Below, in pieces: positions 23,957-32,296 of a stretch of DNA of 40,329 bases. Position numbers and translations under genes: made by a program. The DNA lies in the NCBI GenBank assembly GCA_964344495.1, contig CAYFNI010000006.1:1-40329 (forward strand). Reading direction: 5' to 3'. The notes under the pieces were generated by a model, which worked only from the letters and a program-made list of their open reading frames with translations, was not told the origin of the DNA and made no database searches. The number at the start of each line of letters is the position of its first letter. Position 1 is the first letter of the stretch. Source of the stretch: UBA6136 sp964344495 (GTDB taxonomy: Bacteria; Pseudomonadota; Gammaproteobacteria; Methylococcales; Methylococcaceae).

Positions 23957-25660
23957 CTAAAACAGGAAATAACGCTGGGTCATGGGCAGGGTGGTGGCCG
24001 GCTCGCACACCAGCAACTGCCCATCGGCCCGCACCGCATAGGTCTGCGGATCAACCTCGATAACCGGTAGATACTGGTTATGGTGCAGATCCCGCTTGCC
24101 GATCGTTCGGGTATTCCGCACGACCCCAATCCGTTTTTGCAGGCCCAGTTGCTGGTGCAGGCCTGACGCAAAGGCCGCATGCGACACAAAGGTCATTGAG
24201 GTCGATGCGGCCGTTTGTCCAAAGGCACCGAACATGGCCCGGTAATGAACCGGCTGTGGGGTCGGGATGGACGCATTAGGGTCACCCATTGGCGCTGCGG
24301 CAATCAGTCCGCCCTTCAGGATAAGGGCGGGCTTGACCCCGAAAAAGGCCGGGTCCCACAACACCAGGTCTGCCAATTTGCCCACCTCGACCGAGCCGAC
24401 ATGCTCCGCGATACCATGACTGATGGCCGGATTGATCGTGTATTTGGCGATGTATCGCTTGACCCGGACGTTATCGTTGCGGACGGAATCTTCGGGCAGC
24501 GGACCGCGCTGTACCTTCATCTTGTGAGCGGTTTGCCACGTCCGGATGATGACCTCGCCAATGCGCCCCATGGCCTGAGAGTCCGACGACAGCATCGCAA
24601 ACGCACCCAGATCATGCAGGATATCCTCGGCTGCGATCGTTTCCCGGCGAATGCGTGACTCCGCAAACGCCACATCCTCAGGGATGGCCGCGTCCAGATG
24701 GTGGCATACCATCAGCATGTCGAGGTGCTCATCGACGGTATTGACGGTGTACGGACGCGTGGGGTTGGTCGAAGACGGCAGAATATGGGCAAAGCCGCAG
24801 GCCTTGATAATATCTGGGGCGTGGCCTCCGCCCGCGCCTTCAGTGTGGTAAGTGTGAATGGTCCGCCCACCGATGGCCGCGAGCGTATCCTCGACAAAAC
24901 CCGACTCGTTGAGCGTATCGGTGTGGATGGCAATTTGCACGTCATGACGCTCTGCCACTTCGAGGCAGCAATCAATGGCCGCCGGCGTCGAGCCCCAGTC
25001 CTCATGCAACTTGAGCCCCATGGCTCCCGCCAGAATCTGCTCATCCAGCGCTTCGGGGCGACTGGCGTTGCCCTTGCCCAACAGACCGATATTCACGGGA
25101 AAACCATCCAGCGAGCGCAGCATTTGCGCCAAGTTCCAGGGTCCCGGCGTACAGGTGGTGGCATTGGTGCCGGTCGCCGGGCCGGTCCCACCGCCAATCA
25201 GCGTGGTCACACCCGACGTCAACGCCTCTTCGATCTGCTGCGGACAGATGAAATGAATGTGGGCATCGACCCCGCCAGCCGTCAATAACTTGCCCTCCCC
25301 CGCAATCACCTCCGTCCCCGGGCCGATGATAATATCGACTCCGGGTTGGGTATCCGGGTTGCCAGCCTTGCCAATCCTGACGATACACCCCTGACGGATG
25401 CCGACATCCGCCTTCACAATGCCCCAATAATCCACAATCAGGGCATTGGTGATGACGGTATCCACAGCCCGATCGTTGGCATACTGGCTTTGCCCCATGC
25501 CATCCCGGATGACCTTGCCACCGCCAAACTTGACCTCTTCACCGTAGACCGTGAAGTCTCGCTCAACTTCGATGATGAGTTCGGTATCGGCCAAGCGCAC
25601 CCGATCACCGACTGTGGGCCCGAACATCTCCGCATAGGCGACACGTGAAATCCTGCTCAT
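23957..25660 (-). CDS. ureC: Urease alpha subunit (catalytic)
   Basis: UreC carries the dinuclear nickel active site that hydrolyses urea to ammonia and carbamate in the cytoplasm. The 567-residue product has every catalytic residue at the same number as the Klebsiella enzyme: H134 and H136 (H-I-H-F), the carbamylated lysine K217 (G-L-K-L-H-E-D), H246, H272, the flap C319-H320, and D360. The start overlaps the ureB stop as ATGA. It is full-length and shows no sign of decay. Confidence 0.98.
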   Translation of the reverse strand: MSRISRVAYAEMFGPTVGDRVRLADTELIIEVERDFTVYGEEVKFGGGKVIRDGMGQSQYANDRAVDTVITNALIVDYWGIVKADVGIRQGCIVRIGKAGNPDTQPGVDIIIGPGTEVIAGEGKLLTAGGVDAHIHFICPQQIEEALTSGVTTLIGGGTGPATGTNATTCTPGPWNLAQMLRSLDGFPVNIGLLGKGNASRPEALDEQILAGAMGLKLHEDWGSTPAAIDCCLEVAERHDVQIAIHTDTLNESGFVEDTLAAIGGRTIHTYHTEGAGGGHAPDIIKACGFAHILPSSTNPTRPYTVNTVDEHLDMLMVCHHLDAAIPEDVAFAESRIRRETIAAEDILHDLGAFAMLSSDSQAMGRIGEVIIRTWQTAHKMKVQRGPLPEDSVRNDNVRVKRYIAKYTINPAISHGIAEHVGSVEVGKLADLVLWDPAFFGVKPALILKGGLIAAAPMGDPNASIPTPQPVHYRAMFGAFGQTAASTSMTFVSHAAFASGLHQQLGLQKRIGVVRNTRTIGKRDLHHNQYLPVIEVDPQTYAVRADGQLLVCEPATTLPMTQRYFLF

Positions 25661-25974
25661 CCGATCTGCTCCAAAGGGCCGTCAATGCGATTCTGAAATC
25701 CATAAATCTCGCGCTTTCCACCGATTTCGACCAGAGTCACCGGCCGTACCTGACCGGGTTCGAAGCGAACCGCGGTGCCAGCCGGTATATCCAGCCGAAA
25801 ACCGCGTGCCGCTGCGCGATCGAACTCAAGCGCCCGATTGCATTCGTGGAAGTGATAATGAGACCCCACCTGAATGGGTCGATCGCCCGTGTTGGCAACT
25901 TGCACCTGCAGCCTCTGCCGATCGACATTCAACTCGATGGTTCCACCGTCAACAAGCACTTCTCCTGGCGTCAT
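25657..25974 (-). CDS. ureB: Urease beta subunit
   Basis: UreB is a structural subunit of the (UreABC)3 trimer. The 105-residue product has the conserved I-Q-V-G-S-H-Y-H-F-H-E-C-N and the R-L-D-I-P-A-G-T-A-V-R-F-E-P-G pattern. It overlaps ureC by 4 bp and follows ureA by 10 bp. The start M-T-P-G-E is typical. Confidence 0.97.
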   Translation of the reverse strand: MTPGEVLVDGGTIELNVDRQRLQVQVANTGDRPIQVGSHYHFHECNRALEFDRAAARGFRLDIPAGTAVRFEPGQVRPVTLVEIGGKREIYGFQNRIDGPLEQIG

Positions 25975-25984
25975 AACAGCCTCT

Positions 25985-26287
25985 TCAAATGATGGGATCG
26001 TGAACGGTCACCAGCTTGGTGCCATCTGGAAATGTCGCCTCAACCTGGACATCCGTCACCAGTTCGGGCACACCCTCCATGACATCCTCCCGCGTCAGCA
26101 ACGAGCGCCCGTAAGCCATCAGTTCTGCCACCGAACGCCCTTCGCGGGCACCCTCGAGAATCGCGGCCGAGATCAACGCTACCGACTCGGGCAGATTGAG
26201 CTTCAAGCCCCGGGCCCGGCGGCGTTCCGCCAAAAGCGCTGCGGTGAAAATCAAAAGCTTGTCTTTTTCTCTGGGCGTCAATTGCAT
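25985..26287 (-). CDS. ureA: Urease gamma subunit
   Basis: UreA is the small structural subunit of urease. The 100-residue product has the canonical start M-x-L-T-P-R-E-K-D-K-L-L-I-F and the conserved A-R-G-L-K-L-N-x-P-E-S-V-A-L-I-S. The segment L-T-R-E-D-V-M-E-G-V and the C-terminal T-V-H-D-P-I are also present. It is separated from ureD by 58 bp and begins the ureABC structural block. Confidence 0.97.
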   Translation of the reverse strand: MQLTPREKDKLLIFTAALLAERRRARGLKLNLPESVALISAAILEGAREGRSVAELMAYGRSLLTREDVMEGVPELVTDVQVEATFPDGTKLVTVHDPII

Positions 26288-26345
26288 AGCGGCCTAATCC
26301 TGTTTTCCTATGTTCGGTTAAGCGGGAAACCCCTGTGATGCAGGC

Positions 26346-27167
26346 TCATGTGGACCAGATGCGTGGCGGACAACTCGGGCAACCAAAGGTGTCTGGCCGC
26401 AGGCAGTGCCAGACATGCTCGAACTGGGCGCGAATCAGGTCCGCCCGCATCCCCAGGACTTTGCAGATCAGCACACCATCAAGCAAAGTGACCCCGACAT
26501 TGCGGGCATCACCCAGAGCGCTCCGGACCATCTCAAGGTGCTTGGGCGTTGCTGGCGTCGCGAACATGGCCCCCACCGCGGCATGGCCCTGCAATCCCCA
26601 GACGGCCTTGAATGCCTCCGGATCGACGGCCATTCTTTCAACATAAAATGGCGCCCCATCCTGCGTGATCCGCCAACTGACATCGACCCGGCCGTGGTTA
26701 AACCCTTCATTGATCGCCGGCCGTCCAAACGACATGACCTCCCAGCCGATGAACCGCGCCCCGGTTTCGAGTGCGATGTCCACCGATGCGTCCACTCTAG
26801 TTCCCTCGAACAGAAGCGTTTCCTGTGGCAGCCACTCCAGGCGCCCCTGAGACGCAACCGCGAGTCGAACGGCCTGATGGGCCACCGCACCCTCGCTGCG
26901 GTAAAACTTTCCTGCTGCAGGCGTGGTGACCACAGCGTGCGCGTGTGGCTCCACGTCCAGATCCATTCGAAGGCGATCACCGGCCACCACGCCCCCGGGA
27001 GGATGAATCAGGTACACATGGCAAGGTGCTCCCTCGGGATAGAAGGGTTTCTGCACGACCAGCGGGCCTGCATGATCCCTGCGGACAAGGACCGTACGCG
27101 CTCCGCGCGTCCTGAAAGTCAGCCCCAGATGCGCCTGCCAGCCTGAGCGCCGACGGGTGTCGGGCAT
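26346..27167 (-). CDS. ureD: Urease accessory protein UreD
   Basis: UreD binds apo-urease and recruits UreF and UreG. The 273-residue product, started at 27167, has the R-x-D-H-A-G-P-L-x-V-Q-K-P-F-Y-P-E-G block, H-P-P-G-G-V-V-A-G-D, T-T-P-A-A-G-K-F-Y-R-S, and L-P-Q-E-T-L-L-F-E-G, all family hallmarks. A frame continuing upstream to 27569 runs through the hupE gene and has no UreD similarity, so the internal ATG is used. It lies 26 bp after hupE. Confidence 0.96.
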   Translation of the reverse strand: MPDTRRRSGWQAHLGLTFRTRGARTVLVRRDHAGPLVVQKPFYPEGAPCHVYLIHPPGGVVAGDRLRMDLDVEPHAHAVVTTPAAGKFYRSEGAVAHQAVRLAVASQGRLEWLPQETLLFEGTRVDASVDIALETGARFIGWEVMSFGRPAINEGFNHGRVDVSWRITQDGAPFYVERMAVDPEAFKAVWGLQGHAAVGAMFATPATPKHLEMVRSALGDARNVGVTLLDGVLICKVLGMRADLIRAQFEHVWHCLRPDTFGCPSCPPRIWST

Positions 27168-27193
27168 CGCCTTCGTATCCGCCGATTCAACCT

Positions 27194-27763
27194 TCAACCG
27201 GCGACCATCAGGGTGATTCCCACCAGCGCACAGGTCCATCCAACCAGCGGTCGAAAGCGTGCAAGGCCGGCCGCCAAACCCCACCCTGCAATAATCAGCA
27301 CGGCCGTTGCCAGCAGAAAACCCACCAGATATGACCACGACAATCCCGTGCCACCGGCATCGAGGCCATGCACATAGCCGTGAATCCACGCGAACGCCGT
27401 CACCGCATACACCAACGGTCCTTGTTTCAGGGGGCACCTGATCAGCAGGCCAAACCCCGTCAATGCCACACTGAGACTCACCAGAAACTCCGCATGCGGG
27501 ATCATCAGGCTTGGGGCAGCCAACGCGCCCAGCGCCATCAGGGCCAGAAACGCAGACAATCCGCGCCAACGCCCGGCGGGGTTTAACTGTGCGCTGAACA
27601 GGCCAAACGCCACCATGAGTGCCAGGTGATCAACCCCGAGCAAGGGATGCACAAAGCCGGTCTGGAGGCTGGCCAGGTCCGCCAGCTCAGGATGGGCATA
27701 AACGCTGGATGAAGCCAGCAGGCAGTAGCTCCAACTCAAGTAGCAGACAGGATGCTTCGACAT
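27194..27763 (-). CDS. hupE: HupE/UreJ-family nickel permease
   Basis: This family imports nickel across the inner membrane. The 189-residue product has a signal-like N-terminus ending at Y-A-H-P-E-L, the metal motif H-P-L-L-G-V-D-H-L with two histidines and an aspartate, and about six hydrophobic helices, including one with H-G-Y-V-H-G. Its placement between the urea transporter and the urease genes points to nickel supply for urease. UreJ and HupE cannot be separated by sequence alone. A CGGAG ribosome-binding site precedes the ATG. Confidence 0.9.
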   Translation of the reverse strand: MSKHPVCYLSWSYCLLASSSVYAHPELADLASLQTGFVHPLLGVDHLALMVAFGLFSAQLNPAGRWRGLSAFLALMALGALAAPSLMIPHAEFLVSLSVALTGFGLLIRCPLKQGPLVYAVTAFAWIHGYVHGLDAGGTGLSWSYLVGFLLATAVLIIAGWGLAAGLARFRPLVGWTCALVGITLMVAG

Positions 27764-27822
27764 ATGAACTCCGAAGATAAAGGTGACTGATGATCAGGCA
27801 TGATCAAAGGCCTTCAGGCCCA

Positions 27823-28605
27823 TCACACCGTGAGGTATTGCTTGACCAGAGACTCATCGAGACTGGACATCGGCCCGTCGGCCATGACCCTGCCTCTATC
27901 CATGATGCAAAAGCGAGTGGCCACTTTGCGCGCAAAGGGCAGCTTTTGCTCCACCAGCAGCACGGTGGTGCCCAACTCCCGGTTGATCCGAATGATGGCA
28001 TCGTTGATCTCATCTGCCAGATCAGGACCTTCCTTGACATTGGAAGATGTGATGCCGCGTGCGCGGTTGAGCCGGATAATCACGTCGCCGATCTCGCTGA
28101 CAATGTTGGGCTGTATGCCTTCCGTGGGCTCATCGAGAATGAGTAGCCCCGGGTTGAGAACCAGAGCGCGACCGATCGCCAGTTGCTGTTGCTGCCCGCC
28201 CGAGAGATCTCCGCCACGCCGACGGAGCATTTTTTTCAGGACCGGAAAGATTTCAAACACAAAGTCCGGTACCTCCCGGATACCGCGCTGACTGGCTGCC
28301 CGCAGACCGACCCGCAGATTTTCCTCCACCGTCATCAGGGGAAAGATTTCCCGCCCCTGAGGCACATAGCCGATGCCATGCAGAGCCCTTGTTTCGGCCT
28401 TGGCATCGGTCAAATCCACCTCCTCGTAGTGGATCGATCCAGAACGAATCCGAACCAAACCCATAAGCGATTTGAGCAGGGTCGTTTTGCCGACCCCATT
28501 GCGCCCCATCAGGGCCAGGCAGTCGCCCTGACCTAGCTCGAGCGACAGGTCCCACAGGGTATGGCTTTCTCCGTAGAACTGATTGAGTTGACTGATCTTT
28601 AACAT
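27823..28605 (-). CDS. urtE: Urea ABC transporter ATP-binding protein UrtE (with internal duplication)
   Basis: UrtE is one of the two ATPases of the high-affinity urea importer. The 260 residues contain Walker A (G-R-N-G-V-G-K-T, 35-42), the signature L-S-G-G-Q (134-138), Walker B (L-L-I-L-D-E-P, 154-160), and L-L-V-E-Q at 216-220, with the glutamine usual for LivF-type ATPases. It is about 28 residues longer than usual. Residues 171-198 look like a diverged copy of 199-226 (E-I-G-D-V-I-I-R-L-N-R versus E-I-N-D-A-I-I-R-I-N-R). The extra copy lies between Walker B and the switch residue. Its ATG overlaps the urtD stop by 7 bp. Confidence 0.93.
   Translation of the reverse strand: MLKISQLNQFYGESHTLWDLSLELGQGDCLALMGRNGVGKTTLLKSLMGLVRIRSGSIHYEEVDLTDAKAETRALHGIGYVPQGREIFPLMTVEENLRVGLRAASQRGIREVPDFVFEIFPVLKKMLRRRGGDLSGGQQQQLAIGRALVLNPGLLILDEPTEGIQPNIVSEIGDVIIRLNRARGITSSNVKEGPDLADEINDAIIRINRELGTTVLLVEQKLPFARKVATRFCIMDRGRVMADGPMSSLDESLVKQYLTV
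27928..28095 (-). repeat. Diverged 84-bp tandem duplication inside urtE
   Basis: Two adjacent 84-bp units (28095-28012 and 28011-27928) encode 28-residue segments that align without gaps. Identities are strongest over the first 11 residues, with scattered matches later (G, T, V, A at equivalent positions). By hand count about half the bases match, so the duplication would be old or partly coincidental. Confidence 0.5.
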
Positions 28606-29351
28606 GCACCACCCAGATAGACCTGAATTACCCGCGGATGATTTTGCACTTCATCCATTGTCCCTTCAGTCAAAACAGAGCCCTCATGAAGAACGGTGAC
28701 CCGCTGAGCGATCGACCGGACGAACTCCATGTCGTGCTCAACCACCACCACGGTGTGGTCACCGGCAAGGCCATTCAGCAACTCAGCCGTTCGGTCCATC
28801 TCCTGATGTGTCATACCAGCAACCGGTTCATCGACCAGCATGATTTTCGGGTCCTGCATCAACAGCATCCCGATTTCCAGCCACTGTTTTTGTCCATGCG
28901 AAAGCGAGCCCGCAGCCTGTTGATGCTGTGCATCCAGACCTACGATCTCGAGCACCTCCGCAATCCGGTCCTTCTGCTCGCCCGTCAGGCGGGCGAACAG
29001 CGTCGGTAAAATGCGTTTGTCCGACGCCATCGCCAACTCCAGATTTTCAAACACCGTCAGATACTCGAATACACTGGGTTTTTGGAATTTGCGGCAAATC
29101 CCGATGTCCGCAATCGCCGGCTCATCCAGCTCCAGCAGGTCTACGGTCTGACCGAAAAACACCGTGCCGCTGTCCGGCCGGGTCTTGCCGGTGATCACAT
29201 CCATCATCGTGGTTTTACCGGCGCCGTTCGGGCCAATAATGCAGCGCAGTTCGCCGGGGTCCAGATACAGTGAAAGCGAATTCAATGCCCTGAAACCATC
29301 GAAGCTGACTGTCACATCTTCAAGGTACAAAAGCGGCTTCTGTCCCGTCAT
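28599..29351 (-). CDS. urtD: Urea ABC transporter ATP-binding protein UrtD
   Basis: UrtD is the LivG-type ATPase of the urea importer. The 250-residue product, started at 29351, has Walker A (G-P-N-G-A-G-K-T-T), a signature written L-S-H-G-Q-K-Q-W-L-E-I-G, Walker B (I-M-L-V-D-E-P), and the switch histidine in V-V-E-H-D-M. A GGAGG ribosome-binding site eight bases before 29351 decides the start; the longer frame reaches into urtC. The H in L-S-H-G-Q is typical for UrtD. Confidence 0.96.
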   Translation of the reverse strand: MTGQKPLLYLEDVTVSFDGFRALNSLSLYLDPGELRCIIGPNGAGKTTMMDVITGKTRPDSGTVFFGQTVDLLELDEPAIADIGICRKFQKPSVFEYLTVFENLELAMASDKRILPTLFARLTGEQKDRIAEVLEIVGLDAQHQQAAGSLSHGQKQWLEIGMLLMQDPKIMLVDEPVAGMTHQEMDRTAELLNGLAGDHTVVVVEHDMEFVRSIAQRVTVLHEGSVLTEGTMDEVQNHPRVIQVYLGGAC

Positions 29352-29424
29352 CGTGTTGTCCTCCTTGCACATCCGATACCCATGCATAAGGGCAGTCGCG
29401 GTGTGCGTAAAACAATTCCCATCG

Positions 29425-30519
29425 TCAAATCGCCCCACGTCTCTGATATTTTTTCCAGAATCCGACCAGCCCTTCCGGCAAAAACAGCGTCACCAGAATG
29501 AAGATCGCCCCCAAGGCAAACAGCCAGACATCCGGCAATATCGCGGTGAAGACGCTTTTTGCATAATTGACAATAAACGCCCCCAAAATGGCGCCGTAGA
29601 GAGTGCCTCTTCCGCCCACGGCGACCCACACCACAATTTCCAGCGAGCTTAATGGTGAGAATTCACTCGGGTTGATGATCCCGACTTGAGGCACATAAAG
29701 GGCACCCGCAATTCCTGCAAGCGCGGCTGCACAAACGAAAATGAACAGCTTGTATCTCTCGACCCGATACCCCAGAAACCGGACACGCGACTCCTGATCC
29801 CGAATGGCGGTAATGACGCGGCCAAGTTTGGATTGCATGACCGTCAGACCCAGCAGAACGCTGACACCCAGAACACACCCACTGGCCCCGAAAAGCACCG
29901 ACCGGGTGGTTTCACTTTGCAGCGAATAGCCCAGCAGGTCCTTGAAGTCAGTCAATCCGTTGTTGCCACCAAAGCCCATCTCATTCCGGAAAAAGGCCAG
30001 CATCAGGGCATAGGTCAGAGCCTGAGTGATGATGGAAAGATAGACCCCACCCACCCTTGACCTGAAGGCCAACCAGCCGAACAGGAAGGCCGTCAGGGCT
30101 GGCACCAGAATGATCATCAGCAGGGCAAACCAGAAATGCTCGAAACCGAACCAATACCAGGGAAGCTCCGTCCAGTTCAGGAACACCATGAAATCGGGCA
30201 ATTCCGGGTTGCCATAGACGCCGCGATCACCGATCTGGCGCATCAGATACATACCCATGGCATACCCGCCCAAGGCAAAAAAAGCGCTTTGGCCAAGGCT
30301 CAAAATCCCGCAGTAGCCCCACAACAGATCCATGGCGAGTGCCAGCGTTGCATAGGTCAGGTACTTGCCCACCACGCTCAGGGTGTAGCTTGAAGGGTGC
30401 AACCAGGAGGTCTCGGGCGTAACGAACGTCAATACCGGCACCATTACGCTGGCCAGAAAAATTGCCCCAATCAGAACTGACAAGCCTTTTTCGTCGAACT
30501 TTTTCATGATGGCTAACAT
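29425..30519 (-). CDS. urtC: Urea ABC transporter permease UrtC
   Basis: UrtC is a LivM-type inner-membrane permease. The 364-residue product has about nine hydrophobic helices and the conserved W-G-Y-C-G-I-L-S-L-G-Q-S-A-F-F-A-L-G-G-Y motif. Later it shows F-F-R-N-E-M-G-F-G-G-N-N-G-L-T-D and the ATPase-coupling loop A-I-R-D-Q-E-S-R-V-R-F-L-G-Y. The start at 30519 has an AGAGGTG site and lies 5 bp after urtB; the longer frame would overlap urtB out of frame. Confidence 0.96.
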   Translation of the reverse strand: MLAIMKKFDEKGLSVLIGAIFLASVMVPVLTFVTPETSWLHPSSYTLSVVGKYLTYATLALAMDLLWGYCGILSLGQSAFFALGGYAMGMYLMRQIGDRGVYGNPELPDFMVFLNWTELPWYWFGFEHFWFALLMIILVPALTAFLFGWLAFRSRVGGVYLSIITQALTYALMLAFFRNEMGFGGNNGLTDFKDLLGYSLQSETTRSVLFGASGCVLGVSVLLGLTVMQSKLGRVITAIRDQESRVRFLGYRVERYKLFIFVCAAALAGIAGALYVPQVGIINPSEFSPLSSLEIVVWVAVGGRGTLYGAILGAFIVNYAKSVFTAILPDVWLFALGAIFILVTLFLPEGLVGFWKKYQRRGAI

Positions 30520-30524
30520 TGGGG

Positions 30525-32201
30525 TTACACCTCTGCGGCCCTGCCCTTCTGTGGAAATAATCCACGCGGGCGCTTCTGGATGAAGAGGATGATAAAAATC
30601 AGCACCAGAATCTTGGCCAGCACTGCGCCTGAGTAGGGCTCGAGCAGTTTGTTGGCAATCCCCAGACTGAAGCCGGCCACCAACGTCCCCCATAAATTAC
30701 CCACCCCCCCAAAGACTACGACCATGAACGAATCCACGATGTAAGACTGGCCGAGATTCGGGCCGACATTGCTCAACTGGCTGAGCGCAACGCCGGCGAC
30801 ACCGGCAATGCCCGAGCCGAGCCCGAACGTCAGGGCATCCACACGCTCGGTGGGTATCCCCATCGCCCGGGCCATTGAACGGTTTTGCGCGACTGCCCGC
30901 ACCTCAAGCCCCAGTCGGCTGCGCTTGAGAACCAGCAGCAGCAGACCAAAGACGAAAAAGCTGAACAAGAGAACTGAAAAGCGATTGAGCGTGAAGGAAA
31001 GCGCCTCATTGAACTGCCACGATCCACTCATCCAGGACGGGGTCATGACACTCTTGTTGAGGGGCGAGAAGATCGACCGAACGGATTGCTGGAGGATCAG
31101 GCTGACGCCAAAGGTAGCCAGCAGGGTCTCCAAGGGTCGACCATAGAGATAGCGAATGACGAACCGCTCGATCGCGACACCGCACAGACCGGCCACCACA
31201 AAAGCCGCGGGTATGGCAACACAGAGTGAGAGGTCGATATGGTTTGGCATCAACTGCTGGACCACATAGGTCGTGTAGGCGCCAATCATCATGAGTTCGC
31301 CGTGTGCCATATTGATGACACCCATGACGCCAAAGGTGATCGCCAACCCAATCGCGGAGAGCACCAGCACTGCGCCCAAACTCAACCCGAAAAAGGTGGT
31401 TTCGATGCCGGAAAACACCTGCAGCCGGGAGCGAATACCCTGAAGTACTCTGGATGCCGCGTAGCGCACACTGTCGTCGGACTCCACAGAACGACCAGAC
31501 TCGTCCTGCTCCGTCAGGGCGGTCAGTCGGCTGACGACTTCGGGGCTGTTGTAATCACCCAGCGCTTTCACCGCGCCAAGCCGCACGCCGGGCTCGGGAC
31601 TGGATAGATCGTAAAGGGCGACCCCCACGCGTATGGCCTTTTCGACGCCCGGATCGGTTTCTCTGGCAAGACGGGCCTTCAGTCGTTCCATATCGGCAGG
31701 GTTGTGGGACTGGGCAAGGGCTTGCACCGCACCCAGCCTCACCGAGGGTTCCGGGTCGGTCAGTGCCCGCCGACCCAATAACTCCCTTATCTGCGTTCGA
31801 ATCGTGTTATTGAGATTGATCTTGCGAATGTCTGTTCGGGCGAACAGACCCTTTTCTGGGGTCTTTTGCACGGGATCGGTCAGCTGATACCCATCATCAA
31901 CGGGTTCGGCAATCAGAACCTGTTGATCTGTTTTTCGGACCACCAGCTTTCCATCCAGCAAAGCCTGGAGAATGGATGTCACCTCGGGTTGCTGGTTACC
32001 GGCCAGCGTGGACGTGAGCCTCTCCATGTCCTGCAACGGCGCATCCCTGATCGCATTCAACTGCTCCCTGAGCGAATCGGCTTGCGCTGGGCAGGCCAGG
32101 CAGCCGAGCATGAAGGCTGCCACCCTGAGCAAGATCTGAAGGGGTTCGGTTTGATGGATGCGTACGGTCATCATGAGTCGTTCGTCATACGGTTGTTTCA
32201 T
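30525..32201 (-). CDS. urtB: Urea ABC transporter permease UrtB with N-terminal HEAT-like extension
   Basis: UrtB is the LivH-type permease. The product is about 558 residues if started at 32201; starts at 32174 or 32171 are also possible. After a signal-like segment (L-L-R-V-A-A-F-M-L-G-C-L-A-C-P-A-Q-A), residues up to about 270 form a periplasmic region with two HEAT-like repeats (D-P-E-P-S-V-R-L-G-A-V-Q-A-L and S-P-E-P-G-V-R-L-G-A-V-K-A-L). The permease domain follows, with G-V-I-N-M-A-H-G-E-L-M-M-I-G-A-Y and the coupling loop A-V-A-Q-N-R-x-M-A-R-A-M-G. The long N-terminus is common in proteobacterial UrtB. Confidence 0.94.
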   Translation of the reverse strand: MKQPYDERLMMTVRIHQTEPLQILLRVAAFMLGCLACPAQADSLREQLNAIRDAPLQDMERLTSTLAGNQQPEVTSILQALLDGKLVVRKTDQQVLIAEPVDDGYQLTDPVQKTPEKGLFARTDIRKINLNNTIRTQIRELLGRRALTDPEPSVRLGAVQALAQSHNPADMERLKARLARETDPGVEKAIRVGVALYDLSSPEPGVRLGAVKALGDYNSPEVVSRLTALTEQDESGRSVESDDSVRYAASRVLQGIRSRLQVFSGIETTFFGLSLGAVLVLSAIGLAITFGVMGVINMAHGELMMIGAYTTYVVQQLMPNHIDLSLCVAIPAAFVVAGLCGVAIERFVIRYLYGRPLETLLATFGVSLILQQSVRSIFSPLNKSVMTPSWMSGSWQFNEALSFTLNRFSVLLFSFFVFGLLLLVLKRSRLGLEVRAVAQNRSMARAMGIPTERVDALTFGLGSGIAGVAGVALSQLSNVGPNLGQSYIVDSFMVVVFGGVGNLWGTLVAGFSLGIANKLLEPYSGAVLAKILVLIFIILFIQKRPRGLFPQKGRAAEV

Positions 32202-32296
32202 CACCTCTGGGCCAGCACTGAGGTTGTGCCGCCCAGCGGTGTCTTCGCGTAGGAACCAGGGGCTCGCCAGCATGTGGGAGCCCCCGCATCAGGCCG

